Origin: Achatina immaculata
Taxonomy: Eukaryota; Mollusca; Gastropoda; Stylommatophora; Achatinidae
Assembly: GCA_009760885.1 (NCBI GenBank)
Contig: CM019719.1
Span: forward strand, 28,143,084 to 28,207,083
Direction of reading: 5' to 3'
Length of the DNA: 64,000 nucleotides
Numbering within the stretch: position 1 is the stretch's first letter; each line of letters opens with the position of its first letter. Position numbers and translations under genes: made by a program. The notes under the pieces are model-generated. The model saw nothing but the letters and a program-made list of their open reading frames with translations. It was not told the origin of the DNA and searched no databases. Shown here piece by piece: positions 47,157 through 58,725 of this stretch.

Positions 47157-47782
47157 CCCAGTTTGCTCTCTCCCTCGCCTTGTTTGTGCACTCAGCCTTC
47201 TCCCAGTTTGCTCTCTCCCTCGCTTTGTTTGTGCACTCAGCCTTCTCCCAGTCTCCTCTCTCCCTCGCTTTGTTTGTGCACTCAGCCTTCTCCCAGTTTG
47301 CTCTCTCCCTCGCTTTGTTTGTGCACTCAGCCTTCTCCCAGTCTCCTCTCTCCCTCGCTTTGTTTGTGCACTCAGCCTTCTCCCAGTTTGCTCTCTCCCT
47401 CGCCTTGTTTGTGCACTCAGCCATCTCCCAGTCTCCTCTCTCCCTCGCTTTGTTTGTGCACTCAGCCTTCTCCCAGTCTCCTCTCTCCCTCGCTTTGTTT
47501 GTGCACTCAGCCTTCTCCCAGTTTGCTCTCTCCCTCGCTTTGTTTGTGCACTCAGCCTTCTCCCAGTCTCCTCTCTCCCTCGCTTTGTTTGTGCACTCAG
47601 CCTTCTCCCAGTTTGCTCTCTCCCTCGCCTTGTTTGTGCACTCAGCCTTCTCCCAGTCTCCTCTCTCCCTCGCTTTGTTTGTGCACTCAGCCTTCTCCCA
47701 GTCTCCTCTCTCCCTCGCTTTGTTTGTGCACTCAGCCTTCTCCCAGTTTGCTCTCTCCCTCGCCTTGTTTGTGCACTCAGTC
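47157..47782. repeat. 45-bp minisatellite, about 14 copies, open in several frames
   Basis: Unit is TTTGCTCTCTCCCTCGCTTT, GTTTGTGCACTCAGCCTTCT, CCCAG. A second variant has TCTCCTC for TTTGCTC. Units 6-10 and 11-14 repeat the same variant order (five-unit pattern). Because 45 is divisible by three and the unit lacks stops, three plus-strand frames (310, 255 and 237 residues) and one minus frame stay open. Not taken as genes. Confidence 0.97.
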
Positions 47783-48266
47783 TGTTTACTGTCCGCCGGT
47801 TATCTTCCAGTCTACATCTCTGTCTGCTTATCGTTCTTTTCCCTTACACCTGTTCTTCTAGAACAGTCTTCGGTATATTATTATGAGTTTTGATGTGGCC
47901 AGAGTATTTTGTTTTCTTGATCCTTATTTCCCTGAGAAGTTCACATAGTACTTTTAGTTGTTCTGATACTTCTACAAGTACTTTTAGTTGTTCTGATACT
48001 TCTACAAGTACTTTTAGTTGTTCCGATACTTCTACAAGTACTTTTAGTTGTTCCGATACTTCTACAAGTACTTTTAGTTGTTCTGATACTTCTACAAGTA
48101 CTTTTAGTTGTTCTGATACTTCTACAAGTACTTTTAGTTGTTCTGATACTTCTACACGTCTTCTTTTCAGGTTCTGTGATATATGATCTACTTCCCAGTA
48201 AATCCACACTTCTGCTGCGTTTGTCATTCTTTCCGAATTTTTACTTGAACAGAACAAGTACAGCAC
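47783..48266 (-). pseudogene. LINE C-terminal fragment E interrupted by a 30-bp array
   Basis: The minus-strand frame starts with SERMTNAAEV, then DHISQNLKRRR. Seven copies of a 10-residue repeat (VEVSEQLKVL) follow, then LLREIRIKKTKYSGHIKTHN and IPKTVLEEQV, a stop, and GKRTISRQRCRLEDN. The outer parts fit the C-terminal domain of a LINE polymerase (compare KRIKERKLKYFGHIKRHDNL in fragment A) but from another subfamily. The middle is a tandem array whose 30-bp unit preserves the frame. The element is broken by a stop and truncated. Confidence 0.7.
47944..48157. repeat. 30-bp minisatellite inside LINE fragment E, 7 copies
   Basis: Unit is TACTTTTAGTTGTTCTGATA then CTTCTACAAG. Copies differ almost only at TTCTGAT/TTCCGAT. 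Confidence 0.96.
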
Positions 48267-48547
48267 TCGTATATGAGGACAGGAACATCCACAGCTAAGA
48301 ACAGTCTAACTCACGGAGTGTGAGAATCATAAAAAATGTTACTTGTGTAGACTAATTTGCGCTTTTAAAAAGTCATCCCATAAAGGAATGGCTTTATATC
48401 TTCCATGAACAACGATTGTCAGTTTGTTTTTCCTCGTGTATGACCGCCGTAAGTTTTAGTACTGACCATTCGATCATTGTTCTTCTAACCACTTTATCAC
48501 TGCACTTCTGACCACTTGATCACTGCTCCTCTGATCAGTGCTCATTT
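48267..48547. other. short spacer, no recognised gene
   Basis: Loose CCACTT.ATCACTG..CTTCTGA repeats at 48460-48545. Confidence 0.4.
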
Positions 48548-48662
48548 GACCTTCTTCTTCTGCGTTCGAGGTTGTTGGTCACACAGATCTTGATCCCTGT
48601 CGACATGGCAAAGCCTGCAGTCCTCTCCAGATCCTGATAGGAGAACCAAAGATTTTGCCCCA
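48548..48662 (-). pseudogene. 3' end of an RNase-H-type LINE, fragment 2
   Basis: On the minus strand the frame reads QNLWFSYQDLERTAGFAMST then GIKICVTNNLERRRR, with a GAA tail. It is about 80% alike in nucleotides to 60215-60330 (fragment 4, LWGPYQDLERTASFAVSTRI). Only the last 40 codons are present. Confidence 0.75.
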
Positions 48663-48892
48663 TCTGATTACTGCTCATCTGACCTTGCCTATCTAATGAG
48701 GAAGAGAGGACATCTCAGACAATTGTGTAGACTCAGCTGCTGCCGAACCCACGACTCGATCGTGCTTTCTTGTGGGTTTTATTTTTCCCTTCTCTAACTT
48801 TAATAACGATATAAAATTTCAGATATGACCTGCTGAAATAATATCACACTCAAACAAAGCATCATCATCATTTCCACTGTCAGTCAGTCTTG

Positions 48893-49100
48893 TAGTATGG
48901 ATATATTTGTTCTTTTTTTTTGTCCATGATATTTGAAGAACTCTTCTGTAGCATTTACATTCAAAGGCATTTATGTGTTTCTCAGCTGTTTTGTTAAGTG
49001 TCCAGCTCTCACAGGCATATGTTGCGATGGGAAAGATGCATGCCTTTAAAAATTTGATTCTTGTAAACCGATCTTTTCCTCACCACAGCTTATTTAGTTG
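48893..49100 (-). pseudogene. LINE reverse transcriptase C-terminal fragment D
   Basis: The minus strand matches fragments A-C at the nucleotide level: CATGCATCTTTCCCATCGCA, ACTTAACAAAACAGCTGAGA, CCTTTGAATGTAAATGCTAC, TCCATACTACAAGA. It covers the IFPIATYACESWTLNKTAEK to SILQ portion and stops there with no tail, so it is cut at both ends. Confidence 0.82.
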
Positions 49101-51365
49101 ATTTATTTTTTTCTCTGGATTAACTAAAATATGGAAAGTTTTCTTATATGTTTATGCATTTTAGAAATATAAAACGCCCAACAAATTTTCTAACAGAAAA
49201 TAAAGATTAGCGTTGCGGATCTGATCTGTTTGGCTAGTTTAGTTGGTAGCCGTGACACCACATGGATACATTATAAACACAAAAACTTCAGACTAAACAA
49301 GAGCAGGTTAGGATAGATAAATATCTTTCTTTTGATTATCGCATGTTTTCTCTCATAACAGAGGGTTTTGGGGGGTTTTTTTCTGTTTCTTCAATTTCAT
49401 CTAATGCCGATGCTGATGCCTTGAAGCTTGGAAGTTCATGAGAATTTGTTTGTTCTCTGGTGTAGTGTAAGGTATGTGCGCCATCACATACGATGTCTAA
49501 ATGTCGTTCGCTCCATTTATACACTTCTTTTTGAATTTTGTCTAAAATTTTTGCACTATAAGATCTTTTGTACTGGTTGTTCTGGCTTTATTTTGACCTG
49601 TGTCAAGGACACTTCATTCTTTACCCTTTTTCAAATGCATCGTTTTTTGATTTTGTGCGAATCTTATGCAAGATGTCTTCATTCGTTTCTCCGAGAATTT
49701 TACACCATTTCAACGTCTCTTCAGGGGCTGTGCGATCACAGATCACAGAACCGCTTATAATAAAAACATTTTATATATAATATTTTTCATTATAAAATCT
49801 TGGTTCTTCACATATCTCTCAGACTGTTTATTTTTTAAGTAATTCTCTTTTTTTTTACTTCAACTTTAAATTATATTTTCAAAAGTCTTCCAAATGTGCT
49901 CATGGTTATTCAAGCTTCTTTCTGTTTGTGCGGTGATTACGTATGTTATACATTGTTAATTCATGTCGAAATTATATCAGTGTTTGATGTTTCATGAACG
50001 ATCATAATGAACGAAGTGTACATTTAAATGGAAAAAAAAATCTGTAATTTGTAAACTAACTTTGAATTTTATTTGAAGAAGGAGCTAAAGTTTATATACA
50101 ACTTTACATCAAAATTTATGTTGTAAAGTGATGACCTTTTCCTGTGCGAAGGTTTTTGAAGTAATAACAAAGATATTCATTAATGCAAGATAACGTTCAT
50201 CACTCTTTGTGTGTGTGTGTGTGAATATTAAAGATAAATGTATGTTACATTACGACTGTTTTCGTAACTTTCAGCCGAATGTTTATTTTTAAATGTTTGT
50301 GACGTCACAGCGCAGCGTCTGGTTATGTGTATAACTTTATACTTTGATACCGGCTTTATCCGCTGAGTAAGTAGTTCTAAGATAGCGGATGAATTTTTGA
50401 CGTGTGTTTCCTAATAACACGACTTCCTGTTGGGTTTTTTTTTATGTTGCCTTTCGTGTCTGTTAACTTCCCCTTCCAGTTTTAAAAATAAATTATTTCA
50501 GAAATAATTTCGGTCTGTGCTTTAACTAACCGGATCCGTGTAGCTGTTAGTTTAAGATTATTTCATCCCCAGGGATTTTATAGTTAGTCTGACCGGAGGT
50601 CGTGTTTTTAATATACCCTCTTTGATTTGTTTCGTGCTCACCCCTCGTTAGACTTTTTTCGTTCAGACATAATAATTCTACTTTTTGATTCTCAAATCTT
50701 TCCTTAGGCTTTCTAAATACTTAGTGTTCCTCCATGTTCCCATAATTAGGTCTTTTTTTATGTTTTTGTACCTGGGTATTCTTTCTGGTTCTTGAAGTTA
50801 AGTTCCTGTGATGTATTTCTGTCTGCAGCGAGAGATTTTCTGTCTGTTCTTTGGCCAGACATTTCTCAAAACTTTCAGACATTCTGTGCGCGCAGCCAGA
50901 TATTTCTGTCGTGTTATCCTCGTGCCAGACTTGTTATTCTTATCACGTGATGCCACCTCTCGGCATTTCCTGGCACCCGTGCCAGGGGCACTTCCGGTGT
51001 TAACAGGTCCAGTAACGAGTACCGAGTGGTAAATACCTGGCAACAAATAATGCAGCCATGAATGTATGACTATTTCTTTTAATAACATATAACTCACTTA
51101 TACTCTCTCTCTCTCTCGCGAGCGCACGCACACATTCTCCTTCACAACACAACCCCTACACATATTTCCACACATACGCACTCTTTCCCTCAGTCTCTCA
51201 CACACACTCTTATTACACATACACATTCTCTCCCTGACATAAAATACACGCGCTCTCTTTTTTTTTTCTTTCCTATTCACTCCCACCCACTCTTTTTTTC
51301 CTCTGTCACACATCCACTCTTTTGCCATCTTACTCATGCACAGCACTCACTCACACACAAACACA

Positions 51366-51416
<51 letters not shown>

Positions 51417-51587
51417 AACATTTGTTGTCTCTATTCATGGACAAGAATAAATAAAGCCACGCCTCAATTCTCTATACTATAAATAACAAACAGCACTGGC
51501 TTATCGGAAACACTCTCTTTCTCTTTCTACCTCCCTCTCATTCTGTCCTCTCTCTCTCTCTCTCTCCCTCTCTCTCTTACTTTTGAC
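49101..51587. other. no supported gene; CT/CA microsatellites at right
   Basis: AT-rich sequence with unrecognised frames (110 residues at 49428-49760). A GT run lies at 50206-50222 and CT runs at 51103-51117, 51367-51413 and 51548-51580. Confidence 0.45.
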
Positions 51588-53150
51588 TTAAGCAAATTAA
51601 CTACATTTATAGGTAGCAAATGTGCAAATCTAAAGCAACCCAGTATTCCTTTCATGTCAGTTAGTGAAGTTTATAATTATCTTTCATCTTTAAAGAACAA
51701 CAACACAGCAGGACTTGATGAAATCAGCAACAAGATATTACTCTACTCAGCCCCAGTAATTACAGGTCCACTAACATACATTTACAATCAGGTCATTGCA
51801 CACTGTCATTTTCCTCAAGCTTTTAAAATTGCAAAAATATATCCCCTTTTTAAATCTGGTTCGGAGAAAAATCCGCCAAGCTATAGACCAATTTCCATTC
51901 AATCGACTTTGTCAAAACCCTAGAAAAACACATAAAAAACAACCTTACAACACATGCAAGAAAATGATTTGACTGTTGACTGTCAGTCAAGTTTTAGAGC
52001 GAAACATTCCTGCCATACAGCTCTCACAAAAATGACAGAATGTTGGTTATCTGATATAAACGAGGATAAATTATGTGGCGCTGTCTTTGTTGACTTTAAA
52101 AAAGCATTTGACATGATTGATCATGAAATCCTAGTCAGAAAGCTTAAGACTTATAAATTACACTTTGACTTGACAAAATTTATTACATATTTTCTTTCCA
52201 ACAGACAGCAGGTAGTTTGCCTCAAAAACTCTAAGTCAAGTTTATCTGTGGTTGATAATGGCGTTCCACAGGGATCTATTCTTGGTTTTCTCCTGTTTAC
52301 CATCTACATCAATGATCTTCCACTTCATCTAAAAAAATCATCTTGTGACCTCTTTGCTGATGACTGCACAGTTTACACTAGTGACAATGACTGTATTAAC
52401 CTTGAGTCAACTCTTAAAATTGAAATAAACAGTCTAATTAACTGGACCAACAACAACAGAATGCTCATAAACACCAGCAAAACAAAATCCATGCTCATTA
52501 CAGGAAGACAGAAATTAACAAATTCACCACCACCAATACTACAGCTCTATGCTGGAACTTCACAAGTAGAGAATGTTAGTGAACATAAAACTCTAGGTCT
52601 CATGATTGACCACCACCTCAGCTGGAATCATCATGTAGACAGTCTAACCAAACTCAATGCACAAAAAGTTTACCACTTTACTCAAATTAAACATTTTCTT
52701 GACATAGACACCAGAAAAATATACCACATATCACAGATACAAACACACTGGACTATTGTTCCACAGTCTGGGATGGTTGTTCCATGTCAAACATGAAAAG
52801 ACTTTACTCACTTCAAGAAAAGAGCAGTAAGGCTTATAGGCGACAAACATGCAGCACGTATTACAAATAAGGACAAACCTCTTGATATTCTACCCCTCAA
52901 AAAGATATTTATTTTCAACAAGGTCAAGTTAATTCATAAAATTCTAATACACAATGCTTCACCCTGTCTATGGTCATTGTTCAAATCCAACCCAAACCAC
53001 AGTCAACGCTTAAGCAATTGTATTCTCCAAAAACCAAGGTTTGATATCTTTAAAAAAAGAGCTTCTCTTACTCAACTGGCCACCTTTAGAATGCCCTACC
53101 AATATGTAGAGTGGATGTGCATGAGATACGTTTATTATTTATTTATGTAA
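51588..53150 (+). pseudogene. LINE reverse transcriptase, truncated and frameshifted
   Basis: This is RNA-directed DNA polymerase of a non-LTR retrotransposon. Visible motifs in order: NNNTAGLDEISNKILL (domain 1), FKIAKIYPLFKSG and PPSYRPISI (domain 2), FRAKHSCHTAL, VFVDFKKAFDMIDHEIL (first catalytic Asp), DNGVPQGSILGFLLFTIYIN, then FADDC at about 52353-52367 (the catalytic pair), followed by NRMLINTSKTKSML and EHKTLGLMIDHHLSWNHHV. Paired frameshifts between 51921 and 51953 hide TLEKHIKNNLTTH. Another near 52795 moves to FKKRAVRLIGDKHAARITNK and LDILPLKKIFIFNKVKLIHK. One more lies near 53090 (WNALP is only readable in another frame). It is dead but relatively young, since most of the frame survives. 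Confidence 0.9.
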
Positions 53151-53230
53151 TCATGTAATTGTGTCTTCATGATCATTATGATTATTATGCTCATTAACGA
53201 ATGCTGAATGACTGTGACTGGCTAATTTTT
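51588..53230 (+). mobile_element. 5'-truncated non-LTR retrotransposon (CR1/L2/Jockey-like)
   Basis: Coding sequence starts abruptly after a CT microsatellite and runs through the reverse transcriptase to the C-terminus, with a stop at 53148. A short AT-rich 3' part follows, running into CTT repeats (53231-53263). The missing 5' part (endonuclease, any ORF1) fits ordinary target-primed truncation. Confidence 0.85.
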
Positions 53231-53386
53231 CTTCTTCTTCTTCTTCTTCTTCTGCTTCTTCTTCTCGCTAACTCACTCATTCACTATCACTTTGTGTTTC
53301 TCTCAACAGATAGGTTATAGTTGAATCTAGCGAAAGTTCCCTATTTCTTAACTAAAACTACCACCACCACCACCACCACCACCACC

Positions 53387-53420
<34 letters not shown>

Positions 53421-53519
53421 TCATCATCGTCATCGTCATCAGGCAAATGGAAACAAGCTTCTGAATCACAGAATTCTATTTTAAACGTTCTGAATTTTAC
53501 TTCTTTATACTGCATCCAG
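53231..53519. repeat. CTT, ACC and ATC triplet microsatellites
   Basis: CTT run 53231-53263; ACC run 53360-53402 passing into ATC to about 53442. Confidence 0.93.
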
Positions 53520-53989
53520 CAGCATCAGTTGTTGTAGTACATTTAGTAATAGTAGTAGTAGCAGCAGCAGCATCAGTTGTTGTAGTACATTTACTAATAT
53601 TAGTAGTAGTAGTCGTAGTAGTAGTAGTAGTAGTAATAGTAATAGTAGTAGTAGTATTAATAGTAGTGGTGGTGTTGATGGTGGTAGTAGTAGTTATAGT
53701 AGTAGTAGTAGCAGCAGCAGCATCAGCTGTTGTAGTACATTTAATAACAAGCGTCGTAGTAGTAGTAGTAGCAGCATCCGTTGTTGTAGTACATTTAGTG
53801 ATAGTCGTAGTATTAGCATCATCAGTTGTTTTAGTACATTTAGTAGTAGTAGCAGTCGTACTAATAGTAGTAGTAGTAGCATCAGTTGTTGTAGTACATT
53901 TAGTAGTAGTAGTAATTAGTAGTAGTAGTAGTGGTAGTAGTAACAGCAGCAGCACCAACAACAGTTGCAGCACATTTAGTAATTGCATA
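53520..53989. repeat. GTA triplet array, left part
   Basis: AGT/GTA triplets with AGC, with GTTGTAGTACATTTAGTA recurring five or six times as a longer interspersed unit. Frames of 156-163 residues are artefacts. Confidence 0.95.
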
Positions 53990-54361
53990 ATTGCCTTTGA
54001 ATGTAATTGCTACAGAAGAGTTCTCCAAATATCGTGGACACAAAAAAGAACAAATATATCTATACTACAAGAGCTTAATATTGAAGAAGGCTGGCTAGTA
54101 AAGAGGATTAAAGAGAGAAAACTTAAATATTTTTGACACATTAAACGTCATGATAATTTAGAGAAGACCGTATTGGAAGGATACATAATGGGAAAAAGAA
54201 AGAGAGGAAAATCAAAACGAAGATGGCTGCAAGAAATTGTTGACGATCTGCAAATGGACGCAGCAGCAGCAGGCCATCTTGCTCACAACCGAGAGGCCTA
54301 CAGGAGTGCTGTTTGGGAGGCAAAGTTCCGCAGGGGACATGCAAATGAATGAATGAATGAG
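53990..54361 (+). pseudogene. LINE reverse transcriptase C-terminal fragment C inside a GTA array, AATG tail
   Basis: Starts at FECNCYRRVLQISWTQKRTN, then ISILQELNIEEGWLVKRIKE and RKLKYF. A G-to-T change makes a stop where fragment A has TTTGGACAC. It continues with KTVLEGYIMGKRKRGKSKRR and AHNREAYRSAVWEAKFRRGH and ends in AATGAATGAATGAATG at 54343-54360. GTA triplets lie directly on both sides, so this is a 5'-truncated copy that landed in the array. Confidence 0.88.
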
Positions 54362-54418
54362 CAGTAGTAATAGTAATAGCAGCAGTTGTTGTAGCACATT
54401 TAATAGTAGTAGTAGTAA

Positions 54419-54471
<53 letters not shown>

Positions 54472-54541
54472 ACAGCAATAGTGGTCGTGGTAGTAGTACC
54501 TGCAGCAGCAACAACAGTAGTAGTAGTAATAGTAGTAGTAA

Positions 54542-54601
<60 letters not shown>

Positions 54602-54606
54602 CACTA
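54362..54606. repeat. GTA triplet array, right part
   Basis: AGT/GTA triplets with AGC and GTGGTCGTG interruptions, continuing the array broken by fragment C. An ACA repeat lies at 54670-54700. Confidence 0.95.
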
Positions 54607-54899
54607 GTATAATAATATGTTTTTTGCCTTTTTGTGGACCACTCGTATATTCTTGCTCTCTCAAGCAAACAACAACAACAACACAACAACAACAACAACA
54701 AAAAGACATCTTCCAAATGACCCACTAACTCACTTTCAGCCTTCAAGATTATTACTGTAAAGAAGAATGAATAATGAGGTCCTTCTTTGTGTACACTGTT
54801 CAGAGTTAAAAGAAACACAACAAAACTGATACCGAAAAAAAGAAAAGAAAAGAAGAAAAAAACGTACTGCTTTATTAGCTCTTCTCACGGACTTAGGTT

Positions 54900-55115
54900 G
54901 GAGAAATGTCTGTCTTTCGTTCTCCCAGTACCATCCTAGGTTGGAGAGCTGTCTGTCTTTGGCTCTCCCAGTACCATCCTAGGTTGGAGAGCTGTCTGTC
55001 TTTGGCTCTCCCAGTACCATCCTAGGTTGGAGAACTGTCTGTCTTTGGCTCTCCCAGTACCATCCTAGGTTGGAGAGCTGTCTGTCTTTGGCTCTCCCAG
55101 TACCTTCCTGAAGTT
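54900..55115. repeat. 43-bp minisatellite, 5 copies
   Basis: Unit is TAGGTTGGAGAGCTGTCTGT, CTTTGGCTCTCCCAGTACCA, TCC. Central copies are nearly perfect. Confidence 0.96.
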
Positions 55116-56321
55116 ATTGGGTTTGGCTGTCAGATTTAGTAACTGTGTTACTTTTTATTATCATATGGTACAAAACGAAGATAGTATTCGTTAAAGATTT
55201 AGAAAAGTAAGGTCTGAAATATGCTGACAGTCCCTGTCAGAAGATGATGTCAGGTGCGCAGTACTCACAAATCTTGCCCTGACAGACACGCTCCTCGTGA
55301 ATGGACATTGTTGGAGAATAAATGCTAGGCATCATTGTCCTTAGTCTGCAGATGCCTAGAATGCTTTTTGTGGAGGAGAAGGGGACATCTGCCATAACCA
55401 CTTGAAGTGATTATGATGACATCACACAAACATCACTCTGTGCAGTGACTATTTCCCTTGTGTTGGGGACGTCATATTTTCCCGACACGACGAATCTGGC
55501 CATAGAAATAACTTGTATTATTTTCTCCCTGAAGTTTCGGCCACGCTATAGGTAACAATCTGAACATTAAAAAAAAATACTAGGATGGAAGCTGAAAGTC
55601 TTCCATTCATACATGTTCCTGGACAATGATCTACCAAATAATCTGGGTCAGGTGTTGCATAAGGACAAGAAGGCGAAAGCCATACATGTGATGACGAACA
55701 CAATTGAAAATGAGTCGTGAGTGAAGGTTACCGTATTGCGAAATAGTTCCAGCTAAAATCTATTATCAGACCCCATCTGTATGTAGATCGGAATTACTTT
55801 CATTCTCCACCCCCTCCCTCCTCCCCCCTCCCTCCTCCCCCCTCCCCCACCCCCACTCCCTTAACAGCTTTCAATTTTTTGTTGGAAATAAGTTCCACTT
55901 TTTTTTTTCTGTGACAGTGAACTTTTTTCAGTAGGATCTGGAACGGTTTTATGTGTTCTCTGTAACAGCTTCTTTTTATCGAATCTTTCCTCACCAGTTT
56001 CAGTATCGCCTCGAGACATTAGTCGTTATATTTTTTTTTAAGACTGTCTTTCTTCGCACAAGATGGCGTTTTTGCGCTGTTACTGAGTCTTTTAACCGTA
56101 ACTTTTTCACACCCATGTGCTATTTAGATGTCTTAGTTAAAATAATAATAATAATAATAATAAAATTGCATCTATCTGATTTTGTTTTGTGCTTTGGAGC
56201 TTCAAATTTTTAATTACTAAGTGTGCTTAAAAAAATAGGGCTCTGGTTATTATAGGTAATATACGGGGTCAGTTCGTATCATAAAATTTATCGAGTGTCC
56301 TTGAGATTTCTTTGTGGTAGT
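55116..56321. other. no supported gene; C-rich tract
   Basis: CCCTCCTCC tract at 55808-55855 and AAT run at 56142-56162. Frames here are unrecognised. Confidence 0.45.
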
Positions 56322-56845
56322 TCTTCTTCTTCTTCTTCGGTGTTCAAACTCTGGGTCGTGCTAGATCAGAAGCCCGGCAGTCAAGTCCACGGTCTTCTCC
56401 AGGTCCTCTCAGCAGCTCCAGACCTTCCGTCTTTAGGCCCGAACCCTGTGGCTATGTCTGATGGCCTAGGTCTGTAAAAGTTGGGCACTCTTGGAGAACG
56501 TGTTCTGGAGTCTGTACCCCCCCCTCCCCACCCCCCCCCTCTCTCTCTCTCTCTCTTGCAGGGGCACTCGTGTCTGTGTGTGAGGTCATGATTCAGTGGA
56601 GATGGCTCAACAGCCTGCAGTGGCTGCTTCTTAATTGGAACACGACCGTCTGTTGCTTTCGTTGCAGCTGGTGGATTGGATCTGGTTCGTTGCCTGCGCC
56701 CAGCCTCCTGACCCAGAGTTGGTCACAGCGGTTTCATATGATGGTCTTGCCCTGCTGGGTAGTGAAAGAGTTAATAAGCTGCATTTAGATGAAGCTTTAC
56801 AGTCATCAAGAGCCCGTGGAGGATGCACATCATTTATCAAGAGTG
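56322..56845 (-). pseudogene. 3' part of an RNase-H-type LINE, fragment 3 (longest)
   Basis: The minus strand reads QLQRKQQTVVFQLRSSHCRL, LSHLH, stop, IMTSHTD. In shifted frames it gives ECPC, then VQTPEHVLQECPTFTDLGHQ, EDLEKTV and HDPEFEHRRRR with a GAA tail (complement 56322-56340). The layout FQLR.gHCRL...CPC...QTPEHVLQeCP...EDLEkTV is the Cys-His cluster and tail region after RNase H in I-type LINEs. A C-rich and CT microsatellite (56516-56558) has expanded between CPC and QTPEH, splitting the cluster. Stops and frameshifts make it dead. Confidence 0.8.
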
Positions 56846-57721
56846 CTTAGAGAATTATTACATTTGTCCGGATTAAATTGATAATATTTTACGTATTTTA
56901 CATTTACCAACGGTGGTTGATGTAAGTTTACGATAACCTACAAACTCTGTCCTGATTGGCTGATGTATACTACGCGTGGCATACATTAGATGAAGTTCTT
57001 GAAATCTTCTATAGGAACTTTTACACGCGGGGCCTGTTTGCGACAAGCAGTAATGGCACCCGTCATGAGACCGTAGAAGGAATAACAGAAGGCAAAGATT
57101 CGAACTTTCTTCCACGCCTTGACGCATGGAAATAGACTCTTTCACAACAGCCTGATACAAGAGACGGGCATCACACGGTCCTCGGTGTGGTGAAGCGTAC
57201 AGAAAAGCCTGGTACTGCATCTTTCTTGGAGTAATTGAGCACTTCTTTGCCCGCTGGGTGAATTAAGTCGTGACAGTTCAGTTCATAATCATCTGTTCCC
57301 AGGAACATATATTTCCACCCTAGAGGAAGCGGGAAGTCTAGATTTTAAAAGTAGTCTTATTATCACAGATGATAAAGAACTATACGAAGAAATGAAGGGA
57401 GGAAATAACATCAGACCTAAATATTCCCTTAATGTGAAGCAAACCGCCGAACCGAAATCTATGTCTTGTTTTCCACTGTGCACTGAAAGGTACATTAGGA
57501 AAGAGACACGATAAGACAAGACAAGACAAGACAAGACAAGAACCTGTATTTCACAATTTATTTTTTTTAATACGGATATTCCAAAAAAATGAGTTTTTTT
57601 AATAAGTGTGAAGGGAGTATAGGTAGGTGTGGCGAATTATTATATAAGTTTCAAGGAACATGACTGTTAAGAGATAGGGAAACTAGTCATAGGAAGTCAC
57701 TATCGTCATTATCTCTAGGAA
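56846..57721. other. unrecognised stretch with one 115-residue frame
   Basis: The minus-strand frame 57220-56873 has ordinary composition (SHDGCHYCLSQTGPACKSSY) but no family I can name and no splice context. It could be a decayed repeat. ACAAG repeats lie at 57513-57542. Confidence 0.35.
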
Positions 57722-57965
57722 CAACAAGTTCAACGGAATTCAGAACAACAAGTCCAATGGAATTCAGAACAACAAGTCCAACAGGATTCGGAACAATAAG
57801 TCCAACAGGATTCGGAACAAGAAGTCCAACAGGATTCGGAACAAGATGTCCAACAGGCTTCAGAACAAGAAGTCCAACAGGATTTGGAATAAGAAGCCCA
57901 ACAGGATTCGGAGCAAGAAGTCCAACAGGATTCGGAATAAGAAGCCCAACATGAGTCTGAACAAG
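57722..57965. repeat. 24-bp minisatellite, 10 copies
   Basis: AACAAGAAGTCCAACAGGAT plus TCGG. The period is a multiple of three, giving an open frame with an 8-residue repeat (SPTGFGTR). Not taken as a gene. Confidence 0.95.
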
Positions 57966-58069
57966 AATGAAAACACTCCCGCCTAGGACAGTAGGATTAA
58001 AGGCAGGATTCTGCTATAAACAAGAGCATCTCAGATCCAGGGGCGTACGTTGTCATGGTTATGCATCCA

Positions 58070-58725
58070 CCTACTTGTGGGATCTTACCTTTCTTACCTT
58101 TATGCTTTTGGGGATATTACCTTTCTTACTTTTATTTTTATGAGATATTACTTTTATTACCATTATGTTTTGTGAGGACCTTACCTTTATACTTGTGAAG
58201 ATCTTACCTTTATGTCTGTGGGTATCTTAACTTTCTTACCTTTATGGTTGTTACCTTTTCTGCTTTTAAGCTCGTGGTGATCTGACATTTAAGGGTGTGG
58301 AAATTTTTCTTACCATTATGCTTGTGGGGATCTTATCTTTCTTACCTTTATGCTTGTGGGGATCTTGCCTTTCTTACCTTTGTGCTTGTGGGCATGTTAC
58401 CTTTTCTGCATTTATGCTTGTGGTGATCTTACATTTAAGTTTGTGGGAATCTTACCTTCATGATTGTAGGGATCTTACCTTTCTTACCTTTATACTTGTG
58501 GGGGTCTTACCTTTCTTACTTTTATGCTTGTGAGGATCTTACCTTTCTTACCGTTATGCGTGTGGGCATGTTACATTTTCTGCTTTTATGCTTGTTTTGA
58601 TCTTACATTTAAGGTTGTGGGAATCTTACCTTTACGCTTGTGGGGGATCTTACCTTGCTTACTTTTGTGGTTATGTGGATCTAACTTTTCTTACCTTTAT
58701 GCTTGTGAGGAGCTTACCTTATGTT
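58070..58725. repeat. degenerate minisatellite of about 34 bp
   Basis: TTACCTTTCTTACCTTTATG then CTTGTGGGGATC units, about 19, many shortened. Some copies have GGCATGTTACCTTTTCTGC in a longer pattern of about 170 bp. Confidence 0.93.

Noticed and set aside
46929..47893. Three overlapping open frames of 237-310 residues with 15-residue repeats
   Set aside because: All three plus frames and a minus frame are open through the same 45-bp array. This is a property of the unit length and lack of stops, not evidence of coding.
56873..57220. 115-residue minus-strand frame with several Cys residues
   Set aside because: No domain recognised and adjacent to a decayed LINE. Could be repeat-derived.
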